64,000 nucleotides of DNA from an uncultured Lachnospiraceae bacterium (GTDB lineage Bacteria > Bacillota > Clostridia > Lachnospirales > Lachnospiraceae), in assembly GCA_902798585.1 (NCBI GenBank), contig CADBXF010000004.1, positions 24,339 to 88,338 of the forward strand, written 5' to 3'. The position numbers and the translations under genes were made by a program. The notes below the pieces were generated by a model. That model searched no databases and was not told where the DNA came from. It saw only the letters and a program-made list of their open reading frames with translations. Positions 42,678 to 51,566 of this stretch are shown here, piece after piece; position 1 is the stretch's first letter, and each line of letters begins with the position of its first letter.

Positions 42678-44639
42678 ATGAGAGTCTTTCAGAAAGGACG
42701 TTTGGTAAGTGTGCTGCTTACCATTGTTCTTGTGCTCGGCCTGCTCGGAAACGGCAGAGCCGAGGCTGCAACAGCGAGCGATCGCTACACTTATTACAAT
42801 GCATCGAGCATTCTCAAGCGGTATCAGGTGTTTGTCCGCAATGATTTTACGGCATATAACCATCTCATCGGAGCTATCGCTGTCGGCGGTACCTACAAGG
42901 GGAGCAACTTCTTCGGAGATGTTGCGACGGCTCCGTCCTTTATCAAAAACTGGCAGTCCGGCGGCCTCGGAACAGGCGCCGTGAACAGCGGTCTTGTAAG
43001 TTATCTCTCGAACAACGGATTTTCCGTGAACCGTGTGATTCACTACGGCGGAAACGCTCCCGTCTCGGCTGCGACCGGATGGGAAATCGTCAAAAACCCG
43101 AATTATATCGATATGGAAGCGGCATTTTCCAGCCTTCGTTCACAGTCGAAGGCTCTCGCGGAGCGCGGCTCCGGAATCTCCGGCAATACCGTCGATCTGA
43201 CAAATGCGAATTCCGATGTCTATATCACGATTCCTGCTTCAAAACTGAACTCTCTCAACATCCGGGTTCCGAGTTATTCCTGGTTCCGTTCGCATACCCT
43301 CGTGATTTCGGTAAGCGACGGCGGCACCGTGAGCTTCAACGGATGGAGCATCAAGGTTAACGGGTCCGATATCGGCAACAATTTCCGAAGCTCGTTCCCG
43401 GGCAAATCCGGACAGTACGATGTGCAGCTCAACTGCACGGGTATGAATCTGTTCTGGAATTTCCCGAACGCAACGCGCGTGAATGTCCAGGGTATGGGCG
43501 GCCATCTGATTGCTCCGAATGCACATGTGGAAAATAATTCCGGCAACTATGAGGGCGGTATTATCGCGAAGTCGCTTACCACTTCGAGCGAGGGTCATTT
43601 CTACCCCTGCAACCGGCAACTCCCGCGGGATAACAGCGACTTAAAACCGTCGCCTACCGTGACCGCGAAGCCGACTGAGAAGGTAACGCCTTCGCTGACC
43701 CCGGAGGTTCCTACGCCTACGAAGGAGATAACGAAGACGCCGGACAGGAAAGTCACGCCGACGCAGGCGCCGGAGAAGAAAAATACGCCTTCGCCGACTC
43801 CCGAGGCGCCTACGCCTACGAAGGAGATAACGAAGACGCCGGATAGGAAAGTCACGCCGACGCAGGCGCCAGTAACACCGACGCAGGCGCCGGTAACACC
43901 GACTCCCGGGCCGCAGGGAGAGTCCACTCCGACACCTGAGGTAACGGAGACTCCGACAACGCCTTCGCCGACACCTTACCGCAGACCGACAGCTACGCCG
44001 ACACCGGTCGGTCAATCCGACGATATTTCGATTCGAAGAGGCGCCGACGGGGATGCGAGCGGAGACACCTACGGCGAAGAGGGACAGAACGGCCGCGGTG
44101 TCTTCTCCAAGGAAACAGTGGACGGAAGTGAGCTTGCGGGAGCGCTTCTCATGCTTACCTCTGTCAACCGGGAAAATGATTTGAGCAAAATAACGAGGAC
44201 GAAGGAGTCCGGCGGCCGCGATTACAAGCCGACAAGAAACCGTATTACCTGGACCAGCACGGAGGAGCCGACGGTCCTGCAGGATCTTCCCAACGGCGTA
44301 TATCGTCTCCACGAGAACTGTGCGCCGGCAGGTTATGATGTCGCCTCGGATATGTATTTCCGGATGATTGACGGTGTGATTTGCGATCTGGACGGCGTTC
44401 CGTTCAAAAACGGCGTGCTTGTCATGGTCGATACGACGCTCTCCGACCCCGGACACTCAAGCTCGCAGCAGGCGCAGGTTCCCCCTGCGAAGAACGCCGC
44501 GGGAAGTCAGGTGCACTCTCCGCAGACCTCGGAGCAGACCCCGGCAGCCCCTGTATTTGCAGCGCTTGTCGTAATGATTCTCCTTACGGGAATCGGAGTA
44601 ATTATAACAATCTCAAAAAAAGAGAAAAAAAGGTGTTGA
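42678..44639 (+). CDS. Choice-of-anchor A family surface adhesin with SpaA-like domain
   Basis: 653 aa. Signal peptide (~1-30, ending AEA). Residues ~40-315 form a choice-of-anchor A domain (SDRYTYYNASSILKRY; AIAVGGTY; GMGGHLIAPNAHV). A Thr/Pro/Lys linker with two nearly identical segments follows (~345-450). Residues ~485-590 look like a SpaA/prealbumin-like domain (ITWTSTEEPTVLQDLPNGVY; CAPAGYDV). The C-terminus has SPQTSEQ, a membrane helix and KKEKKRC, a sortase-type sorting signal, though with SPQTS in place of LPXTG. The upstream class B sortase is the likely partner. Start at 42678 after GAAGGGAGAGAAAA. Confidence 0.88.
   Translation: MRVFQKGRLVSVLLTIVLVLGLLGNGRAEAATASDRYTYYNASSILKRYQVFVRNDFTAYNHLIGAIAVGGTYKGSNFFGDVATAPSFIKNWQSGGLGTGAVNSGLVSYLSNNGFSVNRVIHYGGNAPVSAATGWEIVKNPNYIDMEAAFSSLRSQSKALAERGSGISGNTVDLTNANSDVYITIPASKLNSLNIRVPSYSWFRSHTLVISVSDGGTVSFNGWSIKVNGSDIGNNFRSSFPGKSGQYDVQLNCTGMNLFWNFPNATRVNVQGMGGHLIAPNAHVENNSGNYEGGIIAKSLTTSSEGHFYPCNRQLPRDNSDLKPSPTVTAKPTEKVTPSLTPEVPTPTKEITKTPDRKVTPTQAPEKKNTPSPTPEAPTPTKEITKTPDRKVTPTQAPVTPTQAPVTPTPGPQGESTPTPEVTETPTTPSPTPYRRPTATPTPVGQSDDISIRRGADGDASGDTYGEEGQNGRGVFSKETVDGSELAGALLMLTSVNRENDLSKITRTKESGGRDYKPTRNRITWTSTEEPTVLQDLPNGVYRLHENCAPAGYDVASDMYFRMIDGVICDLDGVPFKNGVLVMVDTTLSDPGHSSSQQAQVPPAKNAAGSQVHSPQTSEQTPAAPVFAALVVMILLTGIGVIITISKKEKKRC
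43710..43870 (+). repeat. Direct repeat inside the adhesin linker
   Basis: Two ~62-bp near-identical copies (43710-43771 and 43809-43870, 99-bp period) encoding PTPTKEITKTPDRKVTPTQAP. A third partial unit (VTPTQAP) follows. Recombination could change linker length. Confidence 0.85.
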
Positions 44640-44664
44640 CAAAAGAGAGCTTATCGTGTAAAAT
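44636..44664 (+). promoter_or_regulatory. tRNA-Gly promoter overlapping the adhesin stop codon
   Basis: TTGACA (44636-44641), 17-bp spacer, TAAAAT (44659-44664). The -35 hexamer includes the adhesin TGA stop. Confidence 0.85.
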
Positions 44665-44693
44665 CACCATTGTGCTTGCGGAAAGCACATTTT

Positions 44694-44765
44694 GCACGAG
44701 TGGCTCAGTGGTGGAGTATCGCCTTGCCAAGGCGAGGGTCGCGGGTTCGAATCCCGTCTCGTGCT
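44694..44765 (+). tRNA. tRNA-Gly (anticodon GCC)
   Basis: Acceptor stem GCACGAG / CTCGTGC, D-arm with GCTCAGTGGTGGAG, anticodon arm TCGCC-TTGCCAA-GGCGA with anticodon GCC, and T-arm GCGGGTTCGAATCCCGT. The CCA end is not encoded. A T-rich stretch (CTTCTTTTTAT) follows and may terminate it. Its own sigma-A promoter lies 30 bp upstream. Confidence 0.95.
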
Positions 44766-44818
44766 TCTTTTTATGCCCGGAATCCGGCACAGGCGAATTG
44801 CATCATCGGTAAACAAAT

Positions 44819-44855
44819 ACGACTGCGGCACACAGGTTGTCGCAGTCGTTTTTTG
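44819..44855. terminator. Terminator between tRNA-Gly and the hemolysin III family gene
   Basis: ACGACTGCG (44819-44827) / CGCAGTCGT (44841-44849), then TTTTTTG on +. It can end the convergent - strand gene as well (ATTTGTTT follows on -). Confidence 0.85.
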
Positions 44856-44876
44856 TCGTTGCCGATTGGCCGTACA

Positions 44877-45551
44877 TCAGAGAACATAGAAGAGAATTCC
44901 GAAGAACTGAAGCACGCAGCCGCCGATGACGAACACATGAAAAATGCTGTGGATGTACCGGTGCTTTGCGCCGATGAGATATAGGATTGCGCCGATTGTG
45001 AAGGCGATACCGCCGAGGAGAATCCACAGAAAGCCCGTGAAAGTCATGGCGGCAATCGTGATCTTCGCGCACACGATGATGGCCCAGCCCATCACAAGGT
45101 AGCACAGGAAGGTGAAGCCCCGGTAGGCGCGAAGGTCGATGGCGTTGACTGCCGCGGCGATGAAGGCGCATCCCCATTCGATTCCGAAGATGGTCCAGGC
45201 AAGTCCGGGATGGTCGGTCCGCACGGCGGAGAGAAGAATCGGCGTATAGGTACCGGCGATCAGGAAGTATATGTCACAGTGATCGATGATGCGCATCACC
45301 TGCTTGCCGGTGTTTTTGCGAAGCCCGTGATACACGGAGGAGACAGTGAACATCACAATCATCGTTCCGCCGTAAATCGGCGAGGTGACGACGCCCCATG
45401 TGTTGTGATGCGAGGCCGCCATGATGATGCAGAGCACCGTGATTGCGATGGCCAGAGCGCCGCCCACAATGTGCGTCACCATGTTGGCAATCTCTTCCCC
45501 GCGCGTATAATTCGGAAAATCCCGCTCCCTGAGCGGCGTTCTTTTTTTCAT
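44877..45551 (-). CDS. Hemolysin III / PAQR family membrane protein
   Basis: 224 aa with seven predicted membrane helices. The family signature residues are visible: SSVYHGL with its Ser/His, DHCDIYFLIAGTYTPI, and the C-terminal HSIFHVFVIGG, which place three His and one Asp for a metal site like that of adiponectin receptors. Bacterial members are called hemolysin III by history; a membrane hydrolase-like or lipid-homeostasis role is more likely than toxin activity. Monocistronic. Confidence 0.95.
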   Translation of the reverse strand: MKKRTPLRERDFPNYTRGEEIANMVTHIVGGALAIAITVLCIIMAASHHNTWGVVTSPIYGGTMIVMFTVSSVYHGLRKNTGKQVMRIIDHCDIYFLIAGTYTPILLSAVRTDHPGLAWTIFGIEWGCAFIAAAVNAIDLRAYRGFTFLCYLVMGWAIIVCAKITIAAMTFTGFLWILLGGIAFTIGAILYLIGAKHRYIHSIFHVFVIGGCVLQFFGILFYVL

Positions 45552-45699
45552 GAAATCAAATCCCCCTTTGTCTTCAGCATGCCTTCTTCAATGTATCTTG
45601 CGGAAAATGAAAGCCGCGTGATGTAGTTTTTAAAACTACATGTACAGTATAGCACGAAAAGGGGAGGAGTGCAACCCCGGGGGAAGACATTTTCAAAAG

Positions 45700-46614
45700 T
45701 CAGTCTTCCTGCGGAACTGCCGCGGATTTCCGGAGAAAGCGAATAAACTCGGAGGCTGCGACGCCGGGGGTGCGGGCGTTGCCGGTAATCAGAATAACGG
45801 CGCGCTCCGGAACCGATTCGACAAGCGGAACCTCGAAAATCCGGCCTGCGGTAAGCGCGGCCTCCGCCCAGGGGCGGGGGACGAAGCCGAGCCCAAGATT
45901 GTGTTCGACCATGGAGAGCACATGGTCCGCCGTAGCGGCTTCCGTGGCAATCTCAAGGCGCGCGCCGTGGCGGAGGAACCACTCGTTGTAGAAGCCGTAG
46001 GTCATGGTGTCGCGGCTGAGCATTACGAGGGGGTAGTCGGCCAGATCGCGAAGGCGGTGTTTTGTCTTGGCCTGCGCGAGATTGCGGTAGTCGGTTCCGC
46101 ACACGAGAAGCTCCTGAAACGGCAGAAGCGTCGTAACATTCAGGGCGGCGTCGGGCGTGACCGGCGTCGTCACGACCGAAAAATCAATCTGCCCCTGCTT
46201 GAGGGCGGAGACTGTCTGCGGCGTGACATGATTGAGAATGCGAAGCCGGATTCCGGGGTGGAGATTCCGGAACTCGCGAAGGCGGGAGAGAAGAAAGAGG
46301 TTGAGAGCGGTCTCACTCGTTCCTATGGTTACGGTACCGGTGCGGAGCGAGGTGGAGTCCGCAAGCTCTGCCTCCGCAAGCTGCAGCTGCTCGTGCGCGA
46401 TGCTTACATGCGAGTAGAGAAGTTCTCCCTCCGGGGTGAGCGTGACGCCGTGCCGGTTTCGCATGAAAAGACGGCATCCGAGCATGTTCTCGAGCCGGAG
46501 AACGGTTCTTGTAACATTCGGCTGGTTCGCAAAAAGCGCCTCGGCAGCCTTGGTGAAACTGCCGTAGCGGGCGACATAGTAAAAGGTGCGATAGTATTCG
46601 TAATTGACATTCAT
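45700..46614 (-). CDS. LysR family transcriptional regulator
   Basis: 304 aa from the ATG at 46614, preceded by GGAGGGCTTTGCC. The N-terminal winged helix (~1-60) has FYYVARYGSFTKAAEALFANQP, and the C-terminal PBP2-like effector domain spans ~90-295. The neighbouring genes on both sides point away or are unrelated, so the target is unknown. A perfect inverted repeat at 46635-46660, just upstream, is a likely autoregulatory operator. Confidence 0.95.
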   Translation of the reverse strand: MNVNYEYYRTFYYVARYGSFTKAAEALFANQPNVTRTVLRLENMLGCRLFMRNRHGVTLTPEGELLYSHVSIAHEQLQLAEAELADSTSLRTGTVTIGTSETALNLFLLSRLREFRNLHPGIRLRILNHVTPQTVSALKQGQIDFSVVTTPVTPDAALNVTTLLPFQELLVCGTDYRNLAQAKTKHRLRDLADYPLVMLSRDTMTYGFYNEWFLRHGARLEIATEAATADHVLSMVEHNLGLGFVPRPWAEAALTAGRIFEVPLVESVPERAVILITGNARTPGVAASEFIRFLRKSAAVPQED

Positions 46615-46634
46615 GGCAAAGCCCTCCGAAGGGA

Positions 46635-46660
46635 GTATATCATATATCAAAATGATATAC
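46635..46660 (-). promoter_or_regulatory. Palindromic LysR operator
   Basis: GTATATCAT (46635-46643), 8 bp, ATGATATAC (46652-46660): perfect 9-bp arms, ~20 bp upstream of the LysR start codon. It has the size and dyad form of LysR-type sites. Confidence 0.65.
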
Positions 46661-46924
46661 AAGCATGCGAAATATACATTTTACGGAATGAAAGAACAGG
46701 AGTATACTCACAATCGAAACAGGGAACTGCTTAACCCCTGCGCGAATGAATACGCCGTATACATACCAGAGTCTTGTTCCGCCCGGTGCGTCTGACGCAC
46801 CGGCGGAGCAACACACCCTTGTTATTTTACCCATATCGAAACGCCGGCACATCCTCGGATGTGCCGGTGCTTTGTTTTTCGCGGAATTCGGAACCGCCGC
46901 GGCATTGCAATGAAGTCCGGTTCG
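46661..46924. other. Intergenic region without a clear gene
   Basis: 264 bp between the LysR operator and the HAD promoter. It contains a GGTGCGTC / GACGCACC hairpin (46787-46806) and the stronger terminator-like hairpin at 46844-46880. Open frames here lack ribosome binding sites and are not called. Confidence 0.5.
46844..46880 (+). terminator. Terminator-like hairpin with T-run
   Basis: CCGGCACAT (46844-46852) / ATGTGCCGG (46859-46867), followed by TGCTTTGTTTTT. No + strand gene precedes it closely, which suggests a lost gene or an unannotated RNA. Confidence 0.7.
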
Positions 46925-46933
46925 TGTTACAAT
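46925..46933 (+). promoter_or_regulatory. Extended -10 promoter of the HAD gene
   Basis: TGTTACAAT, the same extended -10 sequence as before rpsM, 69 bp upstream of the start codon. Confidence 0.45.
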
Positions 46934-47001
46934 CAAGCGGACGGTTTTCGCGGGAGTCGTTGCAGCAGTTTCCCGGGAGGAAACCGCCGTGAAAGGGGAA
47001 A

Positions 47002-47475
47002 ATGATGATTCGTCTGGCATTTTTCGATATGGACGGCACGCTGTGCGCGCCGCGCTTTTATGTGAACGGAACGATGGTTGTCGGCATGTCCGATGAGGCC
47101 TGGATTTCCTTCTGCCGCGCGAACGGCGAGAACACTTACCGCTTCTGCAAACCGGTGCCGGCTGTCGCGGAGTATGCGGAGGAACTGCATGCAAAGGGGG
47201 CTTCCCTGTATGTGCTCTCGACCGTGCAGACAGGGGAGGAGGCAGCCGCCAAACAGAAGTTTACAAAGCAGAATTTTCCGGGGTTGTTCGCGGATGTTCT
47301 GACGGTTCAAAACGATGCCGATAAGTTCGCCGTGATGCGACAGCTGATGGAGGAGAAGGGCGTTCGTCCGGAGGAGTGCGAACTGGTTGAGGATACCTAC
47401 GCGACTGTGCTCGCGGCGGCGGTCGCCGGCATGCGCGCGACGCATGTTTCCCATCTGTATTGTAAACGGGATTGA
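47002..47475 (+). CDS. HAD superfamily hydrolase
   Basis: 157 aa. Motif I DMDGT near residues 9-13 gives the nucleophile Asp9 and the acid/base Asp11. The C-terminal LVEDTYATVLAAAVAGM provides the acidic motif IV pair. The cap is short, and the protein is smaller than typical phosphoglycolate-type HADs (~215 aa). Probable phosphatase with unknown substrate. Two adjacent ATGs follow AAAGGGGAA; the first is given. Confidence 0.85.
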   Translation: MMIRLAFFDMDGTLCAPRFYVNGTMVVGMSDEAWISFCRANGENTYRFCKPVPAVAEYAEELHAKGASLYVLSTVQTGEEAAAKQKFTKQNFPGLFADVLTVQNDADKFAVMRQLMEEKGVRPEECELVEDTYATVLAAAVAGMRATHVSHLYCKRD

Positions 47476-47590
47476 CACTGCCGCGGGAGCAATTTCGGAC
47501 TACAATTGTCTTTTTGTATATTTGTATAATTTGGCCGCTTCAATTGCACCTTTTTTCGTAAGATTGTCAATAGTATCCAAAAGGCCGCTG

Positions 47591-47599
47591 TGGTACAAT
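47591..47599 (+). promoter_or_regulatory. Extended -10 promoter of the dehydrogenase gene
   Basis: TGGTACAAT, 97 bp upstream of the start at 47696; no good -35. Confidence 0.45.
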
Positions 47600-47695
47600 C
47601 ATTGACAGCATGGTACGATAGTTTTCGTGACTGCATTTTCCGGGTAAATAACAAAGGCAAGAAACAACGGCGCGAAAGCGCGGAAAGAGGTATGT

Positions 47696-48640
47696 ATGAA
47701 GGTTACTATCATTGGCGCAGGCAGCGTCGGATCGACAATCGCATTCACACTTGCTACGAACGGAACCGCTTCGGACATCGTATTGATCGATGTGAACGAA
47801 GAGAAGGCCAAGGGCGAGGCTATGGATATTCTCCAGGGCGCTCCGTTCTTCGGTTCCCTGAGCATTATCGCAGGTGATTACAGCGACGCCGTCGGTTCGG
47901 ACATCGTCATCATCACATCCGGTATCCCGAGAAAAGTGGGTCAGTCCAGACTCGAGCTTGCGCAGACCAATGTGAATATTATGAAGGACATCGCCTCCAA
48001 GATTACGGTGTATGCTCCGAAGGCAATTTATATCATCGTAAGCAACCCTGTGGATGTTATGACCTACGCATTCCACAAGTTCTCCGGCATTCCGGAGAAT
48101 CAGATCATCGGTTCCGGTACGATTCTCGACACCTCGAGACTTCGTTCCCGTCTTTCCGAGCTGTATGATATCAGCCAGAGCAATGTTCACGCATATGTAT
48201 TCGGCGAGCACGGAGATTCCTCGTTTATCACATGGTCTCTTGCCAATATCTCCAATGTTCCGCTCAGCCAGTACAAGGAGCGTGTACACAACTCCATCAA
48301 GGAGTTCCCCGAGCTCGACAAGCAGGAGGTCGAGGATTATGTTAAGAAGTCCGGCGGCATCGTAATCAGCCGCAAGGGTGCTACTTATTATGCGATTGCT
48401 GTTTCCGTTGCGTTTATCGTTAAGACGATTGCAACGGGTATCGATACGACCATGACCGTATCCACGATGATGCACGGCGAGTACGGCATCAGCGATGTGT
48501 GCCTCAGCACGCTCGCAATCGTAGGTAAGAGCGGTATCATCGGCAATGTGGAGACTCCTCTGACCGAGGAAGAAATCGGACTCCTTCGCAAGAGCGCCGA
48601 CAGCCTCAAGGAAGTAATTCACAACATCAATATCGATTGA
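47696..48640 (+). CDS. L-lactate/malate dehydrogenase family enzyme
   Basis: 314 aa, NAD-dependent 2-hydroxyacid dehydrogenase. Rossmann GAGSVG (7-12), Asp32 for NAD preference, catalytic His172 in GEHGDS, and substrate-binding Arg85. At the position that separates lactate (Gln) from malate (Arg) enzymes it has Arg79 (TSGIPRKVGQSR). Most Clostridia homologues are named lactate dehydrogenase, but this residue and the fumarase and malic enzyme genes downstream argue for malate/oxaloacetate activity or mixed specificity. Start after GAAAGAGGTATG; ends at its own terminator. Confidence 0.85.
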   Translation: MKVTIIGAGSVGSTIAFTLATNGTASDIVLIDVNEEKAKGEAMDILQGAPFFGSLSIIAGDYSDAVGSDIVIITSGIPRKVGQSRLELAQTNVNIMKDIASKITVYAPKAIYIIVSNPVDVMTYAFHKFSGIPENQIIGSGTILDTSRLRSRLSELYDISQSNVHAYVFGEHGDSSFITWSLANISNVPLSQYKERVHNSIKEFPELDKQEVEDYVKKSGGIVISRKGATYYAIAVSVAFIVKTIATGIDTTMTVSTMMHGEYGISDVCLSTLAIVGKSGIIGNVETPLTEEEIGLLRKSADSLKEVIHNINID

Positions 48641-48654
48641 TAATGTTTCGCAAG

Positions 48655-48689
48655 AAAGCAGCATTCTCTGCGGAGAGTGCTGCTTTTAT
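48655..48689 (+). terminator. Terminator after the dehydrogenase gene
   Basis: AAAGCAGCATTCTC (48655-48668) pairs with GAGAGTGCTGCTTTT (48673-48687), with a tight loop CGCG-type and T-run. Confidence 0.85.
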
Positions 48690-48790
48690 TGCCTGATGCG
48701 GCGGTTTCGCCGTTTTGAGTTTTTCAGCCTGCGGCGGCAGCGCTTTCCGGCGCGGCGGACAACGGCTGTATCCGGGGAAGGAGTAGGACG

Positions 48791-50167
48791 ATGGAGTATC
48801 GCATCGAACATGATTCCATGGGCGAAGTACAGGTGCCTGCCGACTCGTACTGGGGCGCGCAGACGGAGCGGAGCCGCGGTAATTTTCCGATCGGTGTCGG
48901 CCTGGAAACCATGCCCCGGGAGATTACGCATGCATTCGGAATTCTGAAGAAGGCAGCGGCGCGCGCGAACCGAGAACTGGTTCCCGGGCGCATGACGGCG
49001 GAGAAGCTTGCGGCGATTGAAACCGCATGCGACGAGGTTGCGAACGGAACGCTGGATTCCCATTTTCCGCTTGTCGTGTGGCAGACCGGCAGCGGCACGC
49101 AGTCGAACATGAACGCCAACGAGGTGATTGCGAACCGCGGCAACGAGATTGCCGGCGCAAAATTGCTTCATCCCAACGATGATGTCAATATGTCGCAGTC
49201 CTCGAACGATACATTTCCGACCGCAATGCACATTGCGGCGGTTACGGAGATTGAGAAGAAACTGCTCCCCGCGCTCACCTCTTTGATCGAGGCGTTTCGC
49301 AAACTTGCAAAAGAGCACGAGGGCATCGTAAAATGCGGAAGAACGCACCTTCAGGACGCGACCCCAATCCGGTTTTCCCAGGAGATTTCCGGATGGAGCG
49401 AGAGCCTCGCAACGGACCGCGAGATGATTCTCGCGACACTCCCGATGCTTCGCAGACTCGCTTTGGGCGGAACTGCCGTCGGAACGGGATTGAATGCGCC
49501 CGAAGGATTTGATATAATGGTGGCGAAAAAGGTTTCGGAATTGACGGGAACGGAGTTCGTGACCGCGCCGAACAAATTCCATGCGCTGTCCTCCAAGGAT
49601 GAGCTGGTGTTTGCCCACGGTGCGCTGAAGGCGCTTGCCTCGGATCTCATGAAGATTGCGAACGACATCCGTTGGCTTGCAAGCGGTCCGAGAAACGGTC
49701 TTGCGGAGATTACCATCCCCGCGAATGAACCCGGTTCCTCGATTATGCCGGGCAAAGTCAACCCGACCCAGTGCGAGGCGGTCACGATGGTCGCCGTGCA
49801 GGTAATCGGCAACGACACCGCAGTCGGTATGGCTGCGAGCCAGGGCAATTTCGAACTCAATGTATTTATGCCGGTCTGCGCTTACAATTTCTTGCAGTCC
49901 GTGCGGTTGCTCGCGGAGGCGATGCGTTCGTTCGAGCAGCACTGTGTTGTCGGTATCCGGGCCGATGAGGCGAAGATGCATGACAACCTGATGAAGTCCC
50001 TGATGCTGGTTACAGCATTAAATCCCTACATCGGCTACGAGAAGGCAGCGGAGACAGCCAAGAAGGCTTACCGCGAGAACATTTCCCTGAAGGAGGCCTG
50101 CGTGGCGCTCGGCTATCTTACGCCCGAGCGGTTCGACGAGGTGTTCCGGCCGGAAACGATGTGCTGA
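48791..50167 (+). CDS. fumC: Class II fumarate hydratase
   Basis: 458 aa, iron-independent fumarase: fumarate + water to L-malate. The signature [16 protein letters not shown] (residues ~316-331) and the [13 protein letters not shown] and [13 protein letters not shown] segments define the tetramer's active sites. The start follows GGGAAGGAGTAGGACG. It lies between the dehydrogenase and the malic enzyme (41 bp before it), forming a C4-acid group. Paralogous lyases (aspartase) lack the TQCEA context, so fumarase is well supported. Confidence 0.96.
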   Translation: MEYRIEHDSMGEVQVPADSYWGAQTERSRGNFPIGVGLETMPREITHAFGILKKAAARANRELVPGRMTAEKLAAIETACDEVANGTLDSHFPLVVWQTGSGTQSNMNANEVIANRGNEIAGAKLLHPNDDVNMSQSSNDTFPTAMHIAAVTEIEKKLLPALTSLIEAFRKLAKEHEGIVKCGRTHLQDATPIRFSQEISGWSESLATDREMILATLPMLRRLALGGTAVGTGLNAPEGFDIMVAKKVSELTGTEFVTAPNKFHALSSKDELVFAHGALKALASDLMKIANDIRWLASGPRNGLAEITIPANEPGSSIMPGKVNPTQCEAVTMVAVQVIGNDTAVGMAASQGNFELNVFMPVCAYNFLQSVRLLAEAMRSFEQHCVVGIRADEAKMHDNLMKSLMLVTALNPYIGYEKAAETAKKAYRENISLKEACVALGYLTPERFDEVFRPETMC

Positions 50168-50216
50168 TGTAAGGTAAAAACCGCGAAAGCGTTGATAAAG
50201 GAAAGGAATGCCAAGT

Positions 50217-51389
50217 ATGAACTATGCAGAAGAATCTCTGAAGAAGCACTATGAGTGGAAAGGTAAGGTTGAGATGATCGTTCGTGCTCCCCTGGAGACG
50301 AAAGAGGACCTCTCGCTTGCATACACCCCCGGTGTAGCACAGCCCTGCCTTGAGATCCAGAAGAATGTAGATTTGAGTTATGACCTTACCCGTCGCTCCA
50401 ACCTTGTTGCGGTTGTTACCGACGGTACCGCAGTTCTCGGCCTCGGCGATATCGGTCCGGAGGCAGGTATGCCCGTTATGGAAGGCAAATGCGCCCTCTT
50501 CAAGGCGTTCGGCGATGTGGATGCGATTCCGCTTTGCATCCGTTCGAAGGAAGTTGACGATATCGTTAATACTGTTCGTCTCCTTGCAGGTTCGTTCGGC
50601 GGCGTAAACCTTGAGGATATTTCCGCTCCCCGCTGCTTCGAGATCGAGAGAAAGCTGAAGGAGTGCTGCGATATTCCGATTTTCCATGACGACCAGCACG
50701 GCACCGCAGTTGTTTGCCTTGCAGCTATGCTCAACGCATTGAAGGTTGTTAACAAGAAGATTGATGAGATCCGCGTTGTAACGAGCGGCGCAGGCGCTGC
50801 AGGAATCGCCATCATCAAGCTCCTCATCTCGATGGGCCTTAAGGATGTTGTTATGTGCGACCGCAAGGGCGCTATCTACAAGGGTCGTGACGGCCTGAAT
50901 CCGGAGAAGGAGATCATCGCCGAGATGACCAACCAGCAGATGCGCAAGGGCAGCCTTGAGGAAGTAATCAAGGGCGCTGATGTATTTATCGGTGTTTCCG
51001 CTCCCGGCTGCGTAACGCCTGAGATGGTTAAGAGCATGGCTCCGAACCCGATTTTGTTCCCGATGGCTAACCCGACTCCCGAGATTATGCCTGACGAGGC
51101 TAAGGCAGCAGGCGCTGCAGTTGTCGGTACTGGCAGAAGCGATTTCCCGAACCAGATTAACAATGTTCTCGCATTCCCGGGCATTTTCCGCGGCGCGTTG
51201 GATGTTCGCGCGCGCGATATCAACGACGAGATGAAGATCGCGGCTGCGAAGGCCATTGCGGCATTCGTTACCGACGACAAGCTCTCCGCTGATTACATCA
51301 TCCCGAGCGCTCTGGATAAGACGGTTGCTCAGGCAGTGGCAAAAGCCGTTGCCGAGGCTGCACGCAAGACCGGTGTTGCCCGTCTGTAA
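50217..51389 (+). CDS. NAD(P)-dependent malic enzyme, short form
   Basis: 390 aa from the second ATG; the one at 50208 abuts the AAAGGAAAGG site and seems too close. Catalytic Tyr in LAYTPGVAQPC, Lys in VMEGKCALFKAF, acidic metal ligands in IFHDDQHGTA, and an NAD(P) site at TSGAGAAGIA. It lacks the phosphotransacetylase-like C-terminus of MaeB, so it is the ~390-aa clostridial type. Decarboxylates malate to pyruvate. Ends in a strong terminator. Confidence 0.96.
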   Translation: MNYAEESLKKHYEWKGKVEMIVRAPLETKEDLSLAYTPGVAQPCLEIQKNVDLSYDLTRRSNLVAVVTDGTAVLGLGDIGPEAGMPVMEGKCALFKAFGDVDAIPLCIRSKEVDDIVNTVRLLAGSFGGVNLEDISAPRCFEIERKLKECCDIPIFHDDQHGTAVVCLAAMLNALKVVNKKIDEIRVVTSGAGAAGIAIIKLLISMGLKDVVMCDRKGAIYKGRDGLNPEKEIIAEMTNQQMRKGSLEEVIKGADVFIGVSAPGCVTPEMVKSMAPNPILFPMANPTPEIMPDEAKAAGAAVVGTGRSDFPNQINNVLAFPGIFRGALDVRARDINDEMKIAAAKAIAAFVTDDKLSADYIIPSALDKTVAQAVAKAVAEAARKTGVARL

Positions 51390-51404
51390 ATCAAAAAGCA
51401 TGCG

Positions 51405-51441
51405 ACGGCTCTTCCGTTTTTTCGGAGGAGCCGTTTTTTAT
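51405..51441 (+). terminator. Terminator after the malic enzyme gene
   Basis: ACGGCTCTTCCG (51405-51416) pairs with CGGAGGAGCCGT (51423-51434), with one mismatch; then TTTTTATT. Confidence 0.92.
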
Positions 51442-51484
51442 TCGCATTTTTGACGGAAAATGCAATTTTCGACAATTCCGGATA

Positions 51485-51513
51485 TTTACTTTGCGTCCGC
51501 AATCTATTACAAT
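51485..51513 (+). promoter_or_regulatory. Promoter of the lipoprotein gene
   Basis: TTTACT (51485-51490), 17-bp spacer, TACAAT (51508-51513), 54 bp before the start codon. Confidence 0.65.
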
Positions 51514-51566
51514 GTGGATGTAGCTGCAATGTCAACGGTGTTCCGTGACGATAAGGAGGAAACAAG

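Noticed and set aside
46640..47194. 184-aa reverse-strand ORF between LysR and HAD
   Set aside because: Overlaps the HAD gene start, the operator and a terminator; no start signal.
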